Shown here one piece after another: positions 44,385-53,998 of a stretch of DNA of 64,000 nt. The position numbers were made by a program, and so were the translations under genes. This stretch comes from Flavobacterium flabelliforme. Its GTDB lineage: Bacteria; Bacteroidota; Bacteroidia; Flavobacteriales; Flavobacteriaceae. The notes under the pieces are model-generated. The model was not told the DNA's origin, did not search any database, and saw only the letters and a list, made by a program, of their open reading frames with translations. Position 1 is the first letter of the stretch; each line of letters starts with the position of its first letter. The stretch spans positions 186,001 to 250,000 of the forward strand of contig NZ_JAGFBU010000001.1 of NCBI RefSeq assembly GCF_017948675.1, written 5' to 3'.

Positions 44385-45008
44385 TTAAAAAGTTGTTGTA
44401 CTATTGGGCTGATAAGCAAAATTGAAGGTGTAATATCTACCTGTAGAAGTAAGATCTGGTGCTGCAGGTGCATCTTTGTAATAACTTAGGATTTCAAATT
44501 TTGCGTATTTCCCATCATGTGTTTTTATAACAAATATCTTTCCCGCTTTAGACGATATAAGATGGGTATTAGAATTGTAATCGTACCACGCATTATCTCC
44601 AGACTTTGGAAAAGCATAAATCGCAGCTGCATCTTGTTTAAAGGTTGACGCTAAGGGAATCGATTTTATAGTTGAAAATGCACCAGAAACAATGCTTACA
44701 GCAGCATTTCCCGTTCTGTTTGGCTCATCGACAATACCAATTTTAGCTCCTCCGTTTACAATAATTACAGTACCACGAAAAGCTACATCCCAATTATCAC
44801 TGGTTACAATTTTATTTTCAGAAAAACTGAATTTTGTGAATGCACCGCCTTCAGGTTGTCCTTGTCCCCCTGTGGCTGGAGCCGGAAGATTAGTGAATTT
44901 TTGAGTTATAACTGCTGGAACTAGCTCCTCCTTTTTATCATCATTACTACAAGATGTTGTGAAAATTACTAGTGCTAAAAGCGAAAGTTTTAAAAAATTT
45001 GTTCTCAT
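44385..45008 (-). CDS. HmuY-like heme-binding lipoprotein
   Basis: A 207-residue lipoprotein: signal peptide then TTSC (Cys20). The mature part holds the HmuY pattern GAFTKFSFSENKIVTSDNWDVAFRGTVIIVNGG and the end GRYYTFNFAYQP. HmuY proteins of Porphyromonas capture heme at the cell surface and give it to a TonB-dependent receptor. Family support comes from sequence pattern; a heme-axial-ligand His pair is not evident, so the ligand could differ. It follows the receptor gene by 26 bp on the same strand. Confidence 0.82.
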   Translation of the reverse strand: MRTNFLKLSLLALVIFTTSCSNDDKKEELVPAVITQKFTNLPAPATGGQGQPEGGAFTKFSFSENKIVTSDNWDVAFRGTVIIVNGGAKIGIVDEPNRTGNAAVSIVSGAFSTIKSIPLASTFKQDAAAIYAFPKSGDNAWYDYNSNTHLISSKAGKIFVIKTHDGKYAKFEILSYYKDAPAAPDLTSTGRYYTFNFAYQPNSTTTF

Positions 45009-45034
45009 TGTAAAAGTGTTTAAATAAATATTAA

Positions 45035-47095
45035 TTAAAAATTGAATTGAATTCGTGCAAAAAGTTGTCTTCCAGAAAGATTAGGAATTTGATTGGGCTC
45101 TTTATAATCAAGTAAATTATTAGCACCGATTTGAAAAAGTAATGTATCCGAAATGTATTTTGAAGCCGATAAATTGGTAATAAAATAATCATCTACAAAC
45201 GTGTCGTATTTATCCAGTATTTGATTACCATTGCTATCAAACATTCCGTATTTACTTCTGTAAAAAATACGCAAATTGATATCTGTTTTTATAGTTGAAA
45301 TAGTGTATAATAGTTTGAGATTGGCAGTATGTTTCGAGCGATTGTAAAATCCGAAATAATCTGATTTATCAATTTTTATCGTTTGTAGTTCGTTGTTTCT
45401 TATGTATTGATAGTCTTGAAAGTGTTCCGAAATCGATTTGTCTTTTGCTGTTAGATATTGATAACCAAAAGAAACCATTACATCTTTAGTGAAGTTATAA
45501 TTCGAATTCAGTTCTAATCCATACGTAAAAACAGCATTAGTATTAAAATAACTAAAAATACTCTGACCATTATTTTTTTGAGCAACTGCCTTAGTATCAA
45601 TTAAATTATGAATAGAATTATAAAATGTGTTTACCTCTAATTTAAATTTTTCCTTTTTGTAAAAAGTTCCAAAATTACAATTCACAGCACTTTCTGCTTG
45701 TAATGGTTCATCAAAATTAATCCCTGATTCTTTTTTCAATATTTGATCTTGCATCTCATTTAATCGCGCTTCAGCTACATTATATCCCAAAACGGTATAT
45801 CCTACTGATGGATTTGTAAAATCGAAATACAATTGGCGAAAATCTGGTGCCTTGTATCCGTATCCAACAGATGTTTTTAAAGAAAAATTAGTGTTAATTT
45901 TATAATTCAACGCTAATTTTGGACTTAACTGTGAGGCGTATTCACTGTGATTATCGTACCTAAATCCCGCTAGAATATTCCATTTTTGGTTTGGGTTGTA
46001 ATCATACTGCACAAAAACATATTGAGAATTAAATTTGACAATAGCATTAAAATAAGTTCTATCTAAAGTTTCCTGATTCATTCCTATTCCTGCTGTTAAC
46101 TTATTTTTATTAATAGAGAAAGTAGTTCTTATTTCAGGTCTAAAAAGCCATTGATTGTAAAAGGTTTGATCGTAAAGCACTTTACTTTCATCCTCTAAGA
46201 AGGAATTGTTTTTATAATTCGTTGCATATAATTCATACTCAAAATACAACTTTGAATTCAACTTGTGTTCTACCTTAACTTGAGAATTCCATTCCTTTTC
46301 TTCAGCATCACCTTTGTAATATTCAGTTTCAATGAGGGCGACATTATTCATATTCTGATTGTAAAAGCGATTGCTTATAATTAGCTTAACTTTTTTAGAA
46401 AAATCATAATACAATTTGGGATTAATGGTGTAATTATAAAATTTTTCAACATTTTTTAAAGGTGTTGCTTTATCCAAATCAAATCCGTCAGAAGAATAAA
46501 AGTTAGCGAATACATTAGCAGAAAACCTGTTCTTTTTCCAGAGCAGATTAGCATTCAAGTCATTGGTATTGAAAGTTGCATATCGATAGGAAAAATTACC
46601 TGACAGCATATCTTTTTTAGGTTTTTTTGTAATTACATTGATCACACCGCCCATTGCTTCTGAGCCATATAAAGCAGAAGATGCCCCTTTTACAATCTCA
46701 ATTCTATCTATATTCCCTACTGATATTCTTGATAAATCTAAAACTCCTGCATTTCTACCAACAATTGGAACGCCATCAATTAGTACTAACGTGTAGGCTG
46801 CGTCTAAACCTTGAATCTGAATCCCCTCAAAACCACTTTCATCAGGAATTAAAATAATACCTGTTTGCTCGCTTAAAATTTCATTTAATCGAGTAACTCC
46901 TGTTTTCTCAATTTCTTTGGCAGTTATTATACTTATTGGCAAGGGTAAGGAAGAAAGTACTCTTTCAGTTCTTGTCGCTGTAACAACCTTAACTTCTAAT
47001 AATTCCTTAACAACTAAACTGTCTTTTTGCACTTGTTGCGCAAAGGAAAATTGACAAAAAAGAAGAGTGATATAAAGAGTATTTTTAAATTTCAT
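45035..47095 (-). CDS. TonB-dependent receptor, probable HmuR-like heme/iron importer
   Basis: A 686-residue outer-membrane receptor. It has a signal peptide (1-19), a TonB-box-like VKVVTATRTERVLSSLPLPISIITA, a plug domain (about 40-150; IQGLDAAYTLVLIDGVPIVGRNAG, RIEIVKGASSALYGSEAMGGVINVITKKP) and a beta-barrel ending in Phe (ARIQFNF). Pairing with HmuY points to heme or another iron ligand. A -7 box at 47124-47131 and a Fur-like palindrome at 47141-47157 lie upstream. Confidence 0.92.
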   Translation of the reverse strand: MKFKNTLYITLLFCQFSFAQQVQKDSLVVKELLEVKVVTATRTERVLSSLPLPISIITAKEIEKTGVTRLNEILSEQTGIILIPDESGFEGIQIQGLDAAYTLVLIDGVPIVGRNAGVLDLSRISVGNIDRIEIVKGASSALYGSEAMGGVINVITKKPKKDMLSGNFSYRYATFNTNDLNANLLWKKNRFSANVFANFYSSDGFDLDKATPLKNVEKFYNYTINPKLYYDFSKKVKLIISNRFYNQNMNNVALIETEYYKGDAEEKEWNSQVKVEHKLNSKLYFEYELYATNYKNNSFLEDESKVLYDQTFYNQWLFRPEIRTTFSINKNKLTAGIGMNQETLDRTYFNAIVKFNSQYVFVQYDYNPNQKWNILAGFRYDNHSEYASQLSPKLALNYKINTNFSLKTSVGYGYKAPDFRQLYFDFTNPSVGYTVLGYNVAEARLNEMQDQILKKESGINFDEPLQAESAVNCNFGTFYKKEKFKLEVNTFYNSIHNLIDTKAVAQKNNGQSIFSYFNTNAVFTYGLELNSNYNFTKDVMVSFGYQYLTAKDKSISEHFQDYQYIRNNELQTIKIDKSDYFGFYNRSKHTANLKLLYTISTIKTDINLRIFYRSKYGMFDSNGNQILDKYDTFVDDYFITNLSASKYISDTLLFQIGANNLLDYKEPNQIPNLSGRQLFARIQFNF

Positions 47096-47100
47096 TATAT

Positions 47101-47171
47101 TTATTTAGACTTAATAATTTCTACAAAAGTAGTCTTATTTTTATTTATTCTAAATAAACTTTATATATTTG
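47101..47171. promoter_or_regulatory. Divergent promoter region with Fur-like palindrome
   Basis: The region has two -7 boxes: TACTTTTG on the minus strand (47124-47131, receptor) and TATATTTG on the plus strand (47164-47171, DUF6607). Between them is the perfect 7-3-7 inverted repeat TTATTTA-TTC-TAAATAA (47141-47157), plus TTATTTAGA at 47101-47109. The AT-rich palindrome is Fur-box-like in length and symmetry. It could couple both genes to iron. Confidence 0.5.
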
Positions 47172-47200
47172 TCAAAAATTTTTAATTAATAAAATCAACT

Positions 47201-48112
47201 ATGTTAACAAAAAAACTCTATTTATCTGCATTAATGACAGTTACAACTCTAACAAGCTTTAGTCAAGAAATCAAAAAAAGTGAAGATATAAAAGCGATCA
47301 AAGCCATGTGTGGTTGTTATGAAGTAAAATTCAATTTTGCAGAAACATTTCAATATTCAAAAGACAGCGTTAATTACAAACCATCTGCGACAAAACATGA
47401 CAATGGTTTAGAATGGGTAGAATTAGTAGAAGATACACCCAACAAAATAATGCTACAACACTTATTAATTGTGAGTGACGACATGATTATCAAACATTGG
47501 AGACAAGATTGGCTTTATGAAAACACTAATTTGTATCGTTTTGACAAAGACAATACTTGGAAATTTACTAAGTTGAATAAGATGGATGTAAAAGGACAAT
47601 GGACTCAAAAAGTATTTCAAGTTGACGATAGTCCAAGATATGAAGGAACTGCTTCTTGGGTTCATATTGACGGAAAAGACTATTGGAAAAATACAACGGA
47701 TGCTCCATTACCTAGAAGAGAAGATACCAAACGCAAAGATTATAATGTCTTGAAAAGAAGAAACATTCATGAAATCACTAAAACAGGTTGGAACCATGAA
47801 CAAGATAATGATAAAATTTTAAGAACAGAAGCAGGAAAAGATTACCTACTTGCTCAAGAAAAAGGAATGGATATTTATACTAAAGTAGCCGATTCTAAAT
47901 GTATCGCTGCTCAAAATTGGTGGAAAGAAAACAATAATCTATGGAAAAATATAAGAACGAAATGGGATACTGTTTATGATCAAAACAAAGATATAAAATT
48001 GGAAAAAAAAGTAAATAAAAAGACTTTGTATTCCCAACTATTTGACTTAAAACCAAATGCAACAAAAGACCAAACGGATAGCATTATTGACAATTTTGTT
48101 ATCAAAAAATAA
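47201..48112 (+). CDS. DUF6607 family exported protein
   Basis: A 303-residue protein with a signal peptide ending about SFSQ (residue 22). The mature N-terminus IKAMCGCYEVKFNFAETF has a C-G-C pair that stands out. A central DKDNTWKFTKLNKMDVKGQW TQKVFQVDDSPRYEG region, then TGWNHEQDNDKILRTEAGKDYLLAQEKG and SKCIAAQNWWKENN follow. I associate the whole with DUF6607, a family found beside TonB-dependent iron or heme receptors. Function unknown. It is divergent from the receptor gene and shares its promoter region. Confidence 0.82.
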   Translation: MLTKKLYLSALMTVTTLTSFSQEIKKSEDIKAIKAMCGCYEVKFNFAETFQYSKDSVNYKPSATKHDNGLEWVELVEDTPNKIMLQHLLIVSDDMIIKHWRQDWLYENTNLYRFDKDNTWKFTKLNKMDVKGQWTQKVFQVDDSPRYEGTASWVHIDGKDYWKNTTDAPLPRREDTKRKDYNVLKRRNIHEITKTGWNHEQDNDKILRTEAGKDYLLAQEKGMDIYTKVADSKCIAAQNWWKENNNLWKNIRTKWDTVYDQNKDIKLEKKVNKKTLYSQLFDLKPNATKDQTDSIIDNFVIKK

Positions 48113-48133
48113 AATAACAACTGAATATTTTTA

Positions 48134-48174
48134 AAAACAAAAGCCGATAATTTTAAATTATCGGCTTTTGTTTT
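48134..48174. terminator. Bidirectional terminator between DUF6607 and argS
   Basis: The near-perfect 20-bp inverted repeat AAAACAAAAGCCGATAATTT / AAATTATCGGCTTTTGTTTT stands between convergent genes. Confidence 0.85.
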
Positions 48175-48194
48175 ATAATGAATTATAAAATAAA

Positions 48195-49973
48195 CTACAT
48201 TCTTTCTGGAACATTAATTCCTAGTAATTTAAAAGAAGAAGCAATAACATCGGCTACTTTTTTTGATAATTGCACTCGGAATATTTTCTTTTCTAAATCT
48301 TCTTCACCTAAAATAGGAACTGCTTGATAGAACGAATTGTACTCGCGAACTAAGTCATAAGTATAATTTGCCAATAAAGCGGGACTATGATGTTGTGCAG
48401 CATTTTGAATCACTTCTGGAAACAACTCTAATTGCTTTACTAATTCTTTTTCTTTTTCGTGAAGTGTTGTTATTTCTGATTTATTTGTAAAATCGAAATT
48501 AGCCTTACGAATTATAGATTGAATTCTGGCGTAAGTATATTGAATAAACGGTCCTGTATTTCCAGCAAAATCAACAGATTCCTCTGGATTAAATAAGATT
48601 CGTTTTTTAGGATCTACTTTTAAAATGTAATATTTTAAAGCTCCAAGACCAATAGTATTATATAATTTTGCTTTTTCATCAGCATTATACGTATCTAATT
48701 TACCTAAATCTTCAGCAATTTTTTGAGCTGTATCGGTCATTTCTTGCATCAAATCATCGGCATCAACTACCGTTCCTTCACGGCTTTTCATTTTACCCGA
48801 AGGTAAATCTACCATTCCGTAAGACAAATGAAATAAGTTTTTAGACCAATCAAAACCTAATTTTTTCAAGATTAAGAATAACACTTTAAAGTGATAATCT
48901 TGCTCATTTCCAACGGTATAAACCATTCCTCCTACATCAGGAAAATCCTTTACACGCTGAATTGCCGTTCCAATATCTTGCGTCATATATACGGCTGTTC
49001 CGTCAGAACGCAATACAATTTTACGATCTAAACCTTCTTCGGTCAAATCAATCCAAACTGAACCATCTGGATCTTTCTCGAAAACACCTTTATCTAAACC
49101 TATCTGAACGACATCTTTTCCTAATAAATAAGTATTACTTTCATAATAATAAGTATCAAAATCTACTCCTAGATTTTTGTAGCTAATAGCAAAACCATCA
49201 TAAACCCATTGGTTCATCATTTTCCAAAGCGTAATTACGGCTTCATCTCCTGCTTCCCATTTCAAAAGCATTTCTTGTGCTTCTAAAATAATTGGCGCTT
49301 GTTTTTTGGCTTCTTCTTCCGTTTTTCCAGCGCTAATTAATTGCGCTATTTCTTCTTTATAGGCTTTATCAAAAGCAACATAGTAGTTCCCTACTAATTT
49401 ATCTCCTTTAAGACCAGTTGATTCGGGAGTTTGTCCGTTACCGAATTTCTGCCAAGCCAACATGGATTTACAAATATGAATTCCTCTGTCATTAATGACT
49501 TGGGTTTTATATACTTTTTTACCTGAAGCTTTTATAATTTCGGCAACAGAATATCCTAAAAGATTATTACGTACGTGACCTAAATGCAGTGGTTTGTTAG
49601 TATTTGGCGAAGAGTATTCAACCATAACTGCTTTATCCTCTGGATTAGGAGTTACAAAACCAAAGGACTCAATGTTTTTTATTTCATTAAAGAAATTTAA
49701 ATAATAGTCATCCGAAATAACAATATTTAAAAATCCAGAAACCACATTAAAACGACTTACGGCTGCCAAATTTTCGACTAAATATGTTCCAATTTTATTA
49801 CCTAATTCAACTGGATTACTTTTTACCAATTTCAGTAAAGGAAAAATTACCATGGTAATATCTCCTTCAAATTCTTTCCGAGTAGTTTGAAATTCAATTT
49901 TTTCAACAGTAACATCAAATAAAGCATTCACGGCTTTTTCAATAGCGGGCGTAAGAATCTGTGGTAATGTCAT
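48195..49973 (-). CDS. argS: Arginine-tRNA ligase
   Basis: A 592-residue class I synthetase. The start at 49973 (MTLPQILTPAIEKAV) is chosen because the upstream frame to 50084 overlaps the promoter. It has the HIGH variant HLGH (in KPLHLGHVRNNLLG), the KMSK region LPSGKMKSREGTVVDADDL and the C-terminal anticodon domain (NTGPFIQYTYARIQSI...). It charges tRNA-Arg. The -7 box is at 49996-50003, leaving a short leader. Confidence 0.96.
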   Translation of the reverse strand: MTLPQILTPAIEKAVNALFDVTVEKIEFQTTRKEFEGDITMVIFPLLKLVKSNPVELGNKIGTYLVENLAAVSRFNVVSGFLNIVISDDYYLNFFNEIKNIESFGFVTPNPEDKAVMVEYSSPNTNKPLHLGHVRNNLLGYSVAEIIKASGKKVYKTQVINDRGIHICKSMLAWQKFGNGQTPESTGLKGDKLVGNYYVAFDKAYKEEIAQLISAGKTEEEAKKQAPIILEAQEMLLKWEAGDEAVITLWKMMNQWVYDGFAISYKNLGVDFDTYYYESNTYLLGKDVVQIGLDKGVFEKDPDGSVWIDLTEEGLDRKIVLRSDGTAVYMTQDIGTAIQRVKDFPDVGGMVYTVGNEQDYHFKVLFLILKKLGFDWSKNLFHLSYGMVDLPSGKMKSREGTVVDADDLMQEMTDTAQKIAEDLGKLDTYNADEKAKLYNTIGLGALKYYILKVDPKKRILFNPEESVDFAGNTGPFIQYTYARIQSIIRKANFDFTNKSEITTLHEKEKELVKQLELFPEVIQNAAQHHSPALLANYTYDLVREYNSFYQAVPILGEEDLEKKIFRVQLSKKVADVIASSFKLLGINVPERM

Positions 49974-49995
49974 TTTGTGTACTTTTTTAAGGGTG

Positions 49996-50003
49996 CAAAG
50001 ATA
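49996..50003 (-). promoter_or_regulatory. argS promoter -7 element
   Basis: Minus-strand TATCTTTG matches TAnnTTTG and ends 22 bp before the argS ATG; its position also rules out the longer upstream start. Confidence 0.6.
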
Positions 50004-50214
50004 GTGATTCTGCGGGAATTTTAAAATTGAAGAATGAGATAATTTCCTATTCATTATGAGTTGTTTAGTTTTTATTTTCAACAAACAGATTTATTTTTCA
50101 AAAAAAATCTGTAACAAATAATAATTTATGCAGTCTTACTAAGTAACATTAAGTAATTATTTAATGGATTAAAGTTTAAACATCAATCAAATCACAATCA
50201 AATCACAATCAATC

Positions 50215-52623
50215 ATGAAAATCAAATTAACACTAATTTGCTTTATTGCAACGCTCTTTTCGTTGCAGGCACAAACAGCTGTCAAACCAACACTTTTAGA
50301 AAACTCAGGAAGTATTTCAGGTAAGGTAATTGACCAAAAAACGAACGAACCTTTAGCTTATGTAAACATTACAATAAAGGAAAACAACAAAATTATTACC
50401 GGCGGAATTACCTCTGAAAAAGGATTGTTTCAAATCAAGAATTTAGCCTTAAAAGATTATGTGGTAGAAATTCAATTTATTGGATACAAAACCATCACAA
50501 AATCAGCAAAACTTACTGAGAATACTACTTTAAACTTAAACACCATTTCCCTTGAGGAAGATGCCATTGAACTAAAAGGAGTTTCAGTAATTAGCGAGCG
50601 TTCTACAATTGAACAAAAAATTGATAGAAAAGTAATTAATGTCGGAAAAGACCTTACGACTTCGGGAGCTACGGCTTCGGATATTATGAGTAACATTCCT
50701 TCTGTAAATGTTGATCAGGACGGAAAAATATCTTTGAGAGGAAATGAAAATGTTAGGATTTTAATAGATGGTCGTCCTAGCAATATTGATGCTGCACAAT
50801 TACTAAAACAAATTCCTTCTACTTCTATTAAGAAAATTGAATTAATCACCAATCCAAGTGCAAAATATAATCCAGAAGGAATGTCAGGAATTATTAATAT
50901 TGTTTTGCATAAAAATGCTAGTGATGGGTTTAATGCCAGTATAAATACGGGACTAACTTTTGCCAAAAAACCAAAAATTAATAGTTCTACTAACATGAAC
51001 TATAGAACTGGAAAATTAAACTTTTTTGGAACTTACGGGAATAACTTTGGTAAGAAACTCAATGAGGGAAATATCCTGAGATTAGATGACCTTAGCAATC
51101 AACATCTTGATATCATCAATAACGATAAATCCCATTTGTTTAAAATTGGAATGGATTATTACATCAATGATAAAAACACCTTGTCTGTTTATACAAATCA
51201 AAACAAACAACTTGGAAATGCACAAATCGATGTTGCTATTACAAATCCTGATGCCTCCAAAAACCTATTTCAAAATTCGAAATATAAAGGAAATAACACT
51301 GACGGAACCTACAATTTAGCCTTTAAACATTTAACAAAAAAAGAAGGAGAGTCATTAGATTTAGAAATCAATCACAGTATTTATACTGGAGATGAAATTT
51401 CAAATTTCCGTACCGCTTTTACTAATCCTATAATTCCTAGTAGTAGTTATAGAGACAACATCAACGAAAAAAGACAAAACTCTATCGTTAATCTTGATTA
51501 CGTAAACCCTTTGAACGAAAAAAGCAAATTGGAATTAGGTGCAGAAACTAGAATTGTTAGAACGGACAATAATTATGTTACTACAAACAGCGCTTTATCA
51601 AATTCTAATTATCAATACGATTTAGACATTAATTCGGCTTACGTAACTTTTGGACAAAAATTTAGTAAAATTGGTTATCAATTGGGTGCTCGTCTGGAAA
51701 GCTATAAAGTGAATGCGAAACTAAATAACACTGTTGCTTTCAAGGACGATTATATTACGGTATATCCATCAGCGTCGATGACATATTCTCCTAGCGAGAA
51801 AGATCAATTTCAAATTAGTTACAGTCGCCGTGTAGACAGACCTAGTTTAGACCAAACCAAACCAATAAGAGAATTTAGTACTCCAAGAATTACCTCTATT
51901 GGAAATCCCGAATTACAACCTCAATTTACAAATTCTGTCGAAGTAAATTATACAAAAACCATTACTAAAGGATCGATCACTACAGGTGTTTTTGTGAGAT
52001 CTATTAATAACGAAATTAACCGAATTATCTATCCAGACCCACAAAATCAAAATCAACAAATTCTAAGTTATGACAACTTTGATAATAATAGAGCGTATGG
52101 TTTTGAAGCCTCTTTAAATTATAAGATAAACAGTTGGTGGGATATTCAACCTGCGGTAGATTTCTCAAGCATTGCTCAAAAAGGATTGATTTCTGTTTAC
52201 AATTCAACGTCAAATTCTTTTGACTTTGTAACAAAACAAGTTGATGCCGCTGCATTTAATGCTCGTTTTACAAGTAATTTTAAAGCCAATAAAAATCTTA
52301 GATTCCTTTTATTCGGTTTTTATAGATCGGGAGTTGATGGTGTTCAGTTTAATGGTAAGGAAATGTATAAAATTGATGCAGGTGGACGTTACTCTTTCTT
52401 AAAAGACAAGGCAACCTTAAGCATTCGTTTTAATGATATTTTCGACACAATGAAAGCTGGTTTTAGCGGAGACAATCCGTATCCTCAAGTAGGACAATTC
52501 AGTTGGGAAAGTCAATCGGTTTATGTAGGTTTTAATTATATGTTTGGTGCTGGAAAAAACAAAAGTTTACAGCGCAAACAAAGAGACAACAATACCAAAG
52601 AAGGTGGCGGAGGAATGTTTTAA
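50215..52623 (+). CDS. Outer-membrane beta-barrel receptor with carboxypeptidase-like N-domain (PF14905 type)
   Basis: An 802-residue protein. Signal peptide 1-19 is followed by a carboxypeptidase-regulatory-like domain (about 32-115; ISGKVIDQKTNEPLAYVNITIKEN), a plug domain (about 120-235; SIPSVNVDQDGKISLRGNENVRILIDGRPSN, IELITNPSAKYNPEGMSGIINIVL) and a barrel with the YSRRVDRPS motif. The sequence matches outer membrane beta-barrel family proteins of Bacteroidota. Ligand unknown. The C-terminus is not the usual aromatic end but a KEGGGGMF tail. No partner gene is adjacent. Confidence 0.9.
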   Translation: MKIKLTLICFIATLFSLQAQTAVKPTLLENSGSISGKVIDQKTNEPLAYVNITIKENNKIITGGITSEKGLFQIKNLALKDYVVEIQFIGYKTITKSAKLTENTTLNLNTISLEEDAIELKGVSVISERSTIEQKIDRKVINVGKDLTTSGATASDIMSNIPSVNVDQDGKISLRGNENVRILIDGRPSNIDAAQLLKQIPSTSIKKIELITNPSAKYNPEGMSGIINIVLHKNASDGFNASINTGLTFAKKPKINSSTNMNYRTGKLNFFGTYGNNFGKKLNEGNILRLDDLSNQHLDIINNDKSHLFKIGMDYYINDKNTLSVYTNQNKQLGNAQIDVAITNPDASKNLFQNSKYKGNNTDGTYNLAFKHLTKKEGESLDLEINHSIYTGDEISNFRTAFTNPIIPSSSYRDNINEKRQNSIVNLDYVNPLNEKSKLELGAETRIVRTDNNYVTTNSALSNSNYQYDLDINSAYVTFGQKFSKIGYQLGARLESYKVNAKLNNTVAFKDDYITVYPSASMTYSPSEKDQFQISYSRRVDRPSLDQTKPIREFSTPRITSIGNPELQPQFTNSVEVNYTKTITKGSITTGVFVRSINNEINRIIYPDPQNQNQQILSYDNFDNNRAYGFEASLNYKINSWWDIQPAVDFSSIAQKGLISVYNSTSNSFDFVTKQVDAAAFNARFTSNFKANKNLRFLLFGFYRSGVDGVQFNGKEMYKIDAGGRYSFLKDKATLSIRFNDIFDTMKAGFSGDNPYPQVGQFSWESQSVYVGFNYMFGAGKNKSLQRKQRDNNTKEGGGGMF

Positions 52624-52663
52624 TGAAAAATTAGAGAATTAGTTTTTAATAGTTGTTATCCAT

Positions 52664-52698
52664 AAAAAACCCGGAGTATGCCAACTCCGGGTTTTTTT
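52664..52698. terminator. Bidirectional terminator between barrel receptor and fabH
   Basis: The perfect 14-bp stem AAAAAACCCGGAGT / ACTCCGGGTTTTTT with a 6-base loop lies between convergent genes. Confidence 0.9.
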
Positions 52699-52729
52699 AT
52701 TGAATAATTCAATGATATCAAACTTTATT

Positions 52730-53737
52730 CTACCACTTAATAATAGCACTAGCCCAAGTAAATCCGCTACCAAAAGCAGCTAATACAATGGTATCTCCAG
52801 ATTTTATTTTGCCTTGTTCCCATGCTTCGGTCAAAGCAATTGGAATAGATGCAGCTGTTGTGTTACCGTATTTTTGAATATTATTAAAAACTTGATCGTC
52901 GTTTAACTTAAATTTATTTTGAATAAATTGAGAAATTCTCAAATTTGCTTGATGCGGAATTAACATATCGATATCAGAAACCTCTAAATTATTAGCTTCT
53001 AAACCTTCATTGATTACTTCACTAAAACGAACTACTGCATTTTTAAATACAAATTGTCCATTCATGTGAGGAAAGTAACTCTCATCGTCTGGATCGTTAT
53101 CCGCCAAAATATCAGATACCCAACGACCACCCATTCCTGGTGCTTTGAGCACTAACTCTTCAGCATGTTGTCCTTCAGAGTGTAAATGTGTTGATAAAAT
53201 CCCTTTTGTCAAATCTTCTTCTCTACTCAAAACTGCTGCTCCTGCTCCATCTCCAAATATTACAGAAACACCACGACCGCGCGATGTCATATCTAATCCA
53301 GATGAATGTACTTCAGAACCAATCACCAAAATATTTTTATACATACCCGTTTTTATGTACTGATCTGCAACAGATAAAGCATAAATAAAACCAGAACATT
53401 GGTTTCTAACATCTAATGCGCCTATAGTTTTTAATCCCAAATCTCTTTGAACCAAAACTCCTGGTCCTGGAAAATAATAATCTGGACTCAAAGTAGCAAA
53501 AACAATAAAGTCAATATCCTCTTTAGCCACTCCAGAACGAGTAATTGCAATTTCAGCTGCTTTTACGCCAATTGATGTCGTGGTATCTTCACCAGGTACA
53601 ATATGTCTTCTTTCTTGTATTCCTGTTCTCTCTTGAATCCATTCGTCATTAGTATCAATGAGTTTAGACAAATCATCATTTGTCACTACGTTTTCGGGAA
53701 CATAAAATCCTAACCCTGTTATTTTTGAATGATACAT
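52730..53737 (-). CDS. fabH: 3-oxoacyl-ACP synthase III
   Basis: A 335-residue KAS III. The catalytic triad is complete: Cys114 in RNQCSGFIYAL, His in PHQANLRI and Asn in YGNTTAASIPIAL. It condenses acetyl-CoA (or branched primers) with malonyl-ACP, starting fatty-acid synthesis; Bacteroidota usually make branched chains. It is not next to rpmF/plsX here, so it may be one of several copies. A -7 box lies at 53766-53773. Confidence 0.94.
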   Translation of the reverse strand: MYHSKITGLGFYVPENVVTNDDLSKLIDTNDEWIQERTGIQERRHIVPGEDTTTSIGVKAAEIAITRSGVAKEDIDFIVFATLSPDYYFPGPGVLVQRDLGLKTIGALDVRNQCSGFIYALSVADQYIKTGMYKNILVIGSEVHSSGLDMTSRGRGVSVIFGDGAGAAVLSREEDLTKGILSTHLHSEGQHAEELVLKAPGMGGRWVSDILADNDPDDESYFPHMNGQFVFKNAVVRFSEVINEGLEANNLEVSDIDMLIPHQANLRISQFIQNKFKLNDDQVFNNIQKYGNTTAASIPIALTEAWEQGKIKSGDTIVLAAFGSGFTWASAIIKW

Positions 53738-53765
53738 ATTATATTATTTTATTAAAATACGATTG

Positions 53766-53773
53766 CAAATTTA
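53766..53773 (-). promoter_or_regulatory. fabH promoter -7 element
   Basis: Minus-strand TAAATTTG matches TAnnTTTG about 28 bp before the fabH ATG. Confidence 0.5.
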
Positions 53774-53998
53774 TAACATACTTAAAAATATGAGCTACCA
53801 AATTACCATTATTTTAGCAATTTACAATTTTTATGCTTTTAAGAGAACTAAAACTGAATTCGAATTCACACAAATAAAAACATTAAAGGAATAATTTTGA
53901 TGAATATCAAGCTCTTGCAAAAGTTAAAAAGAGTCATTTACTTTCAAATCTAATAACATTACTTTATTTTCGGTTGCTAATTTAAAATCACTTAAATC

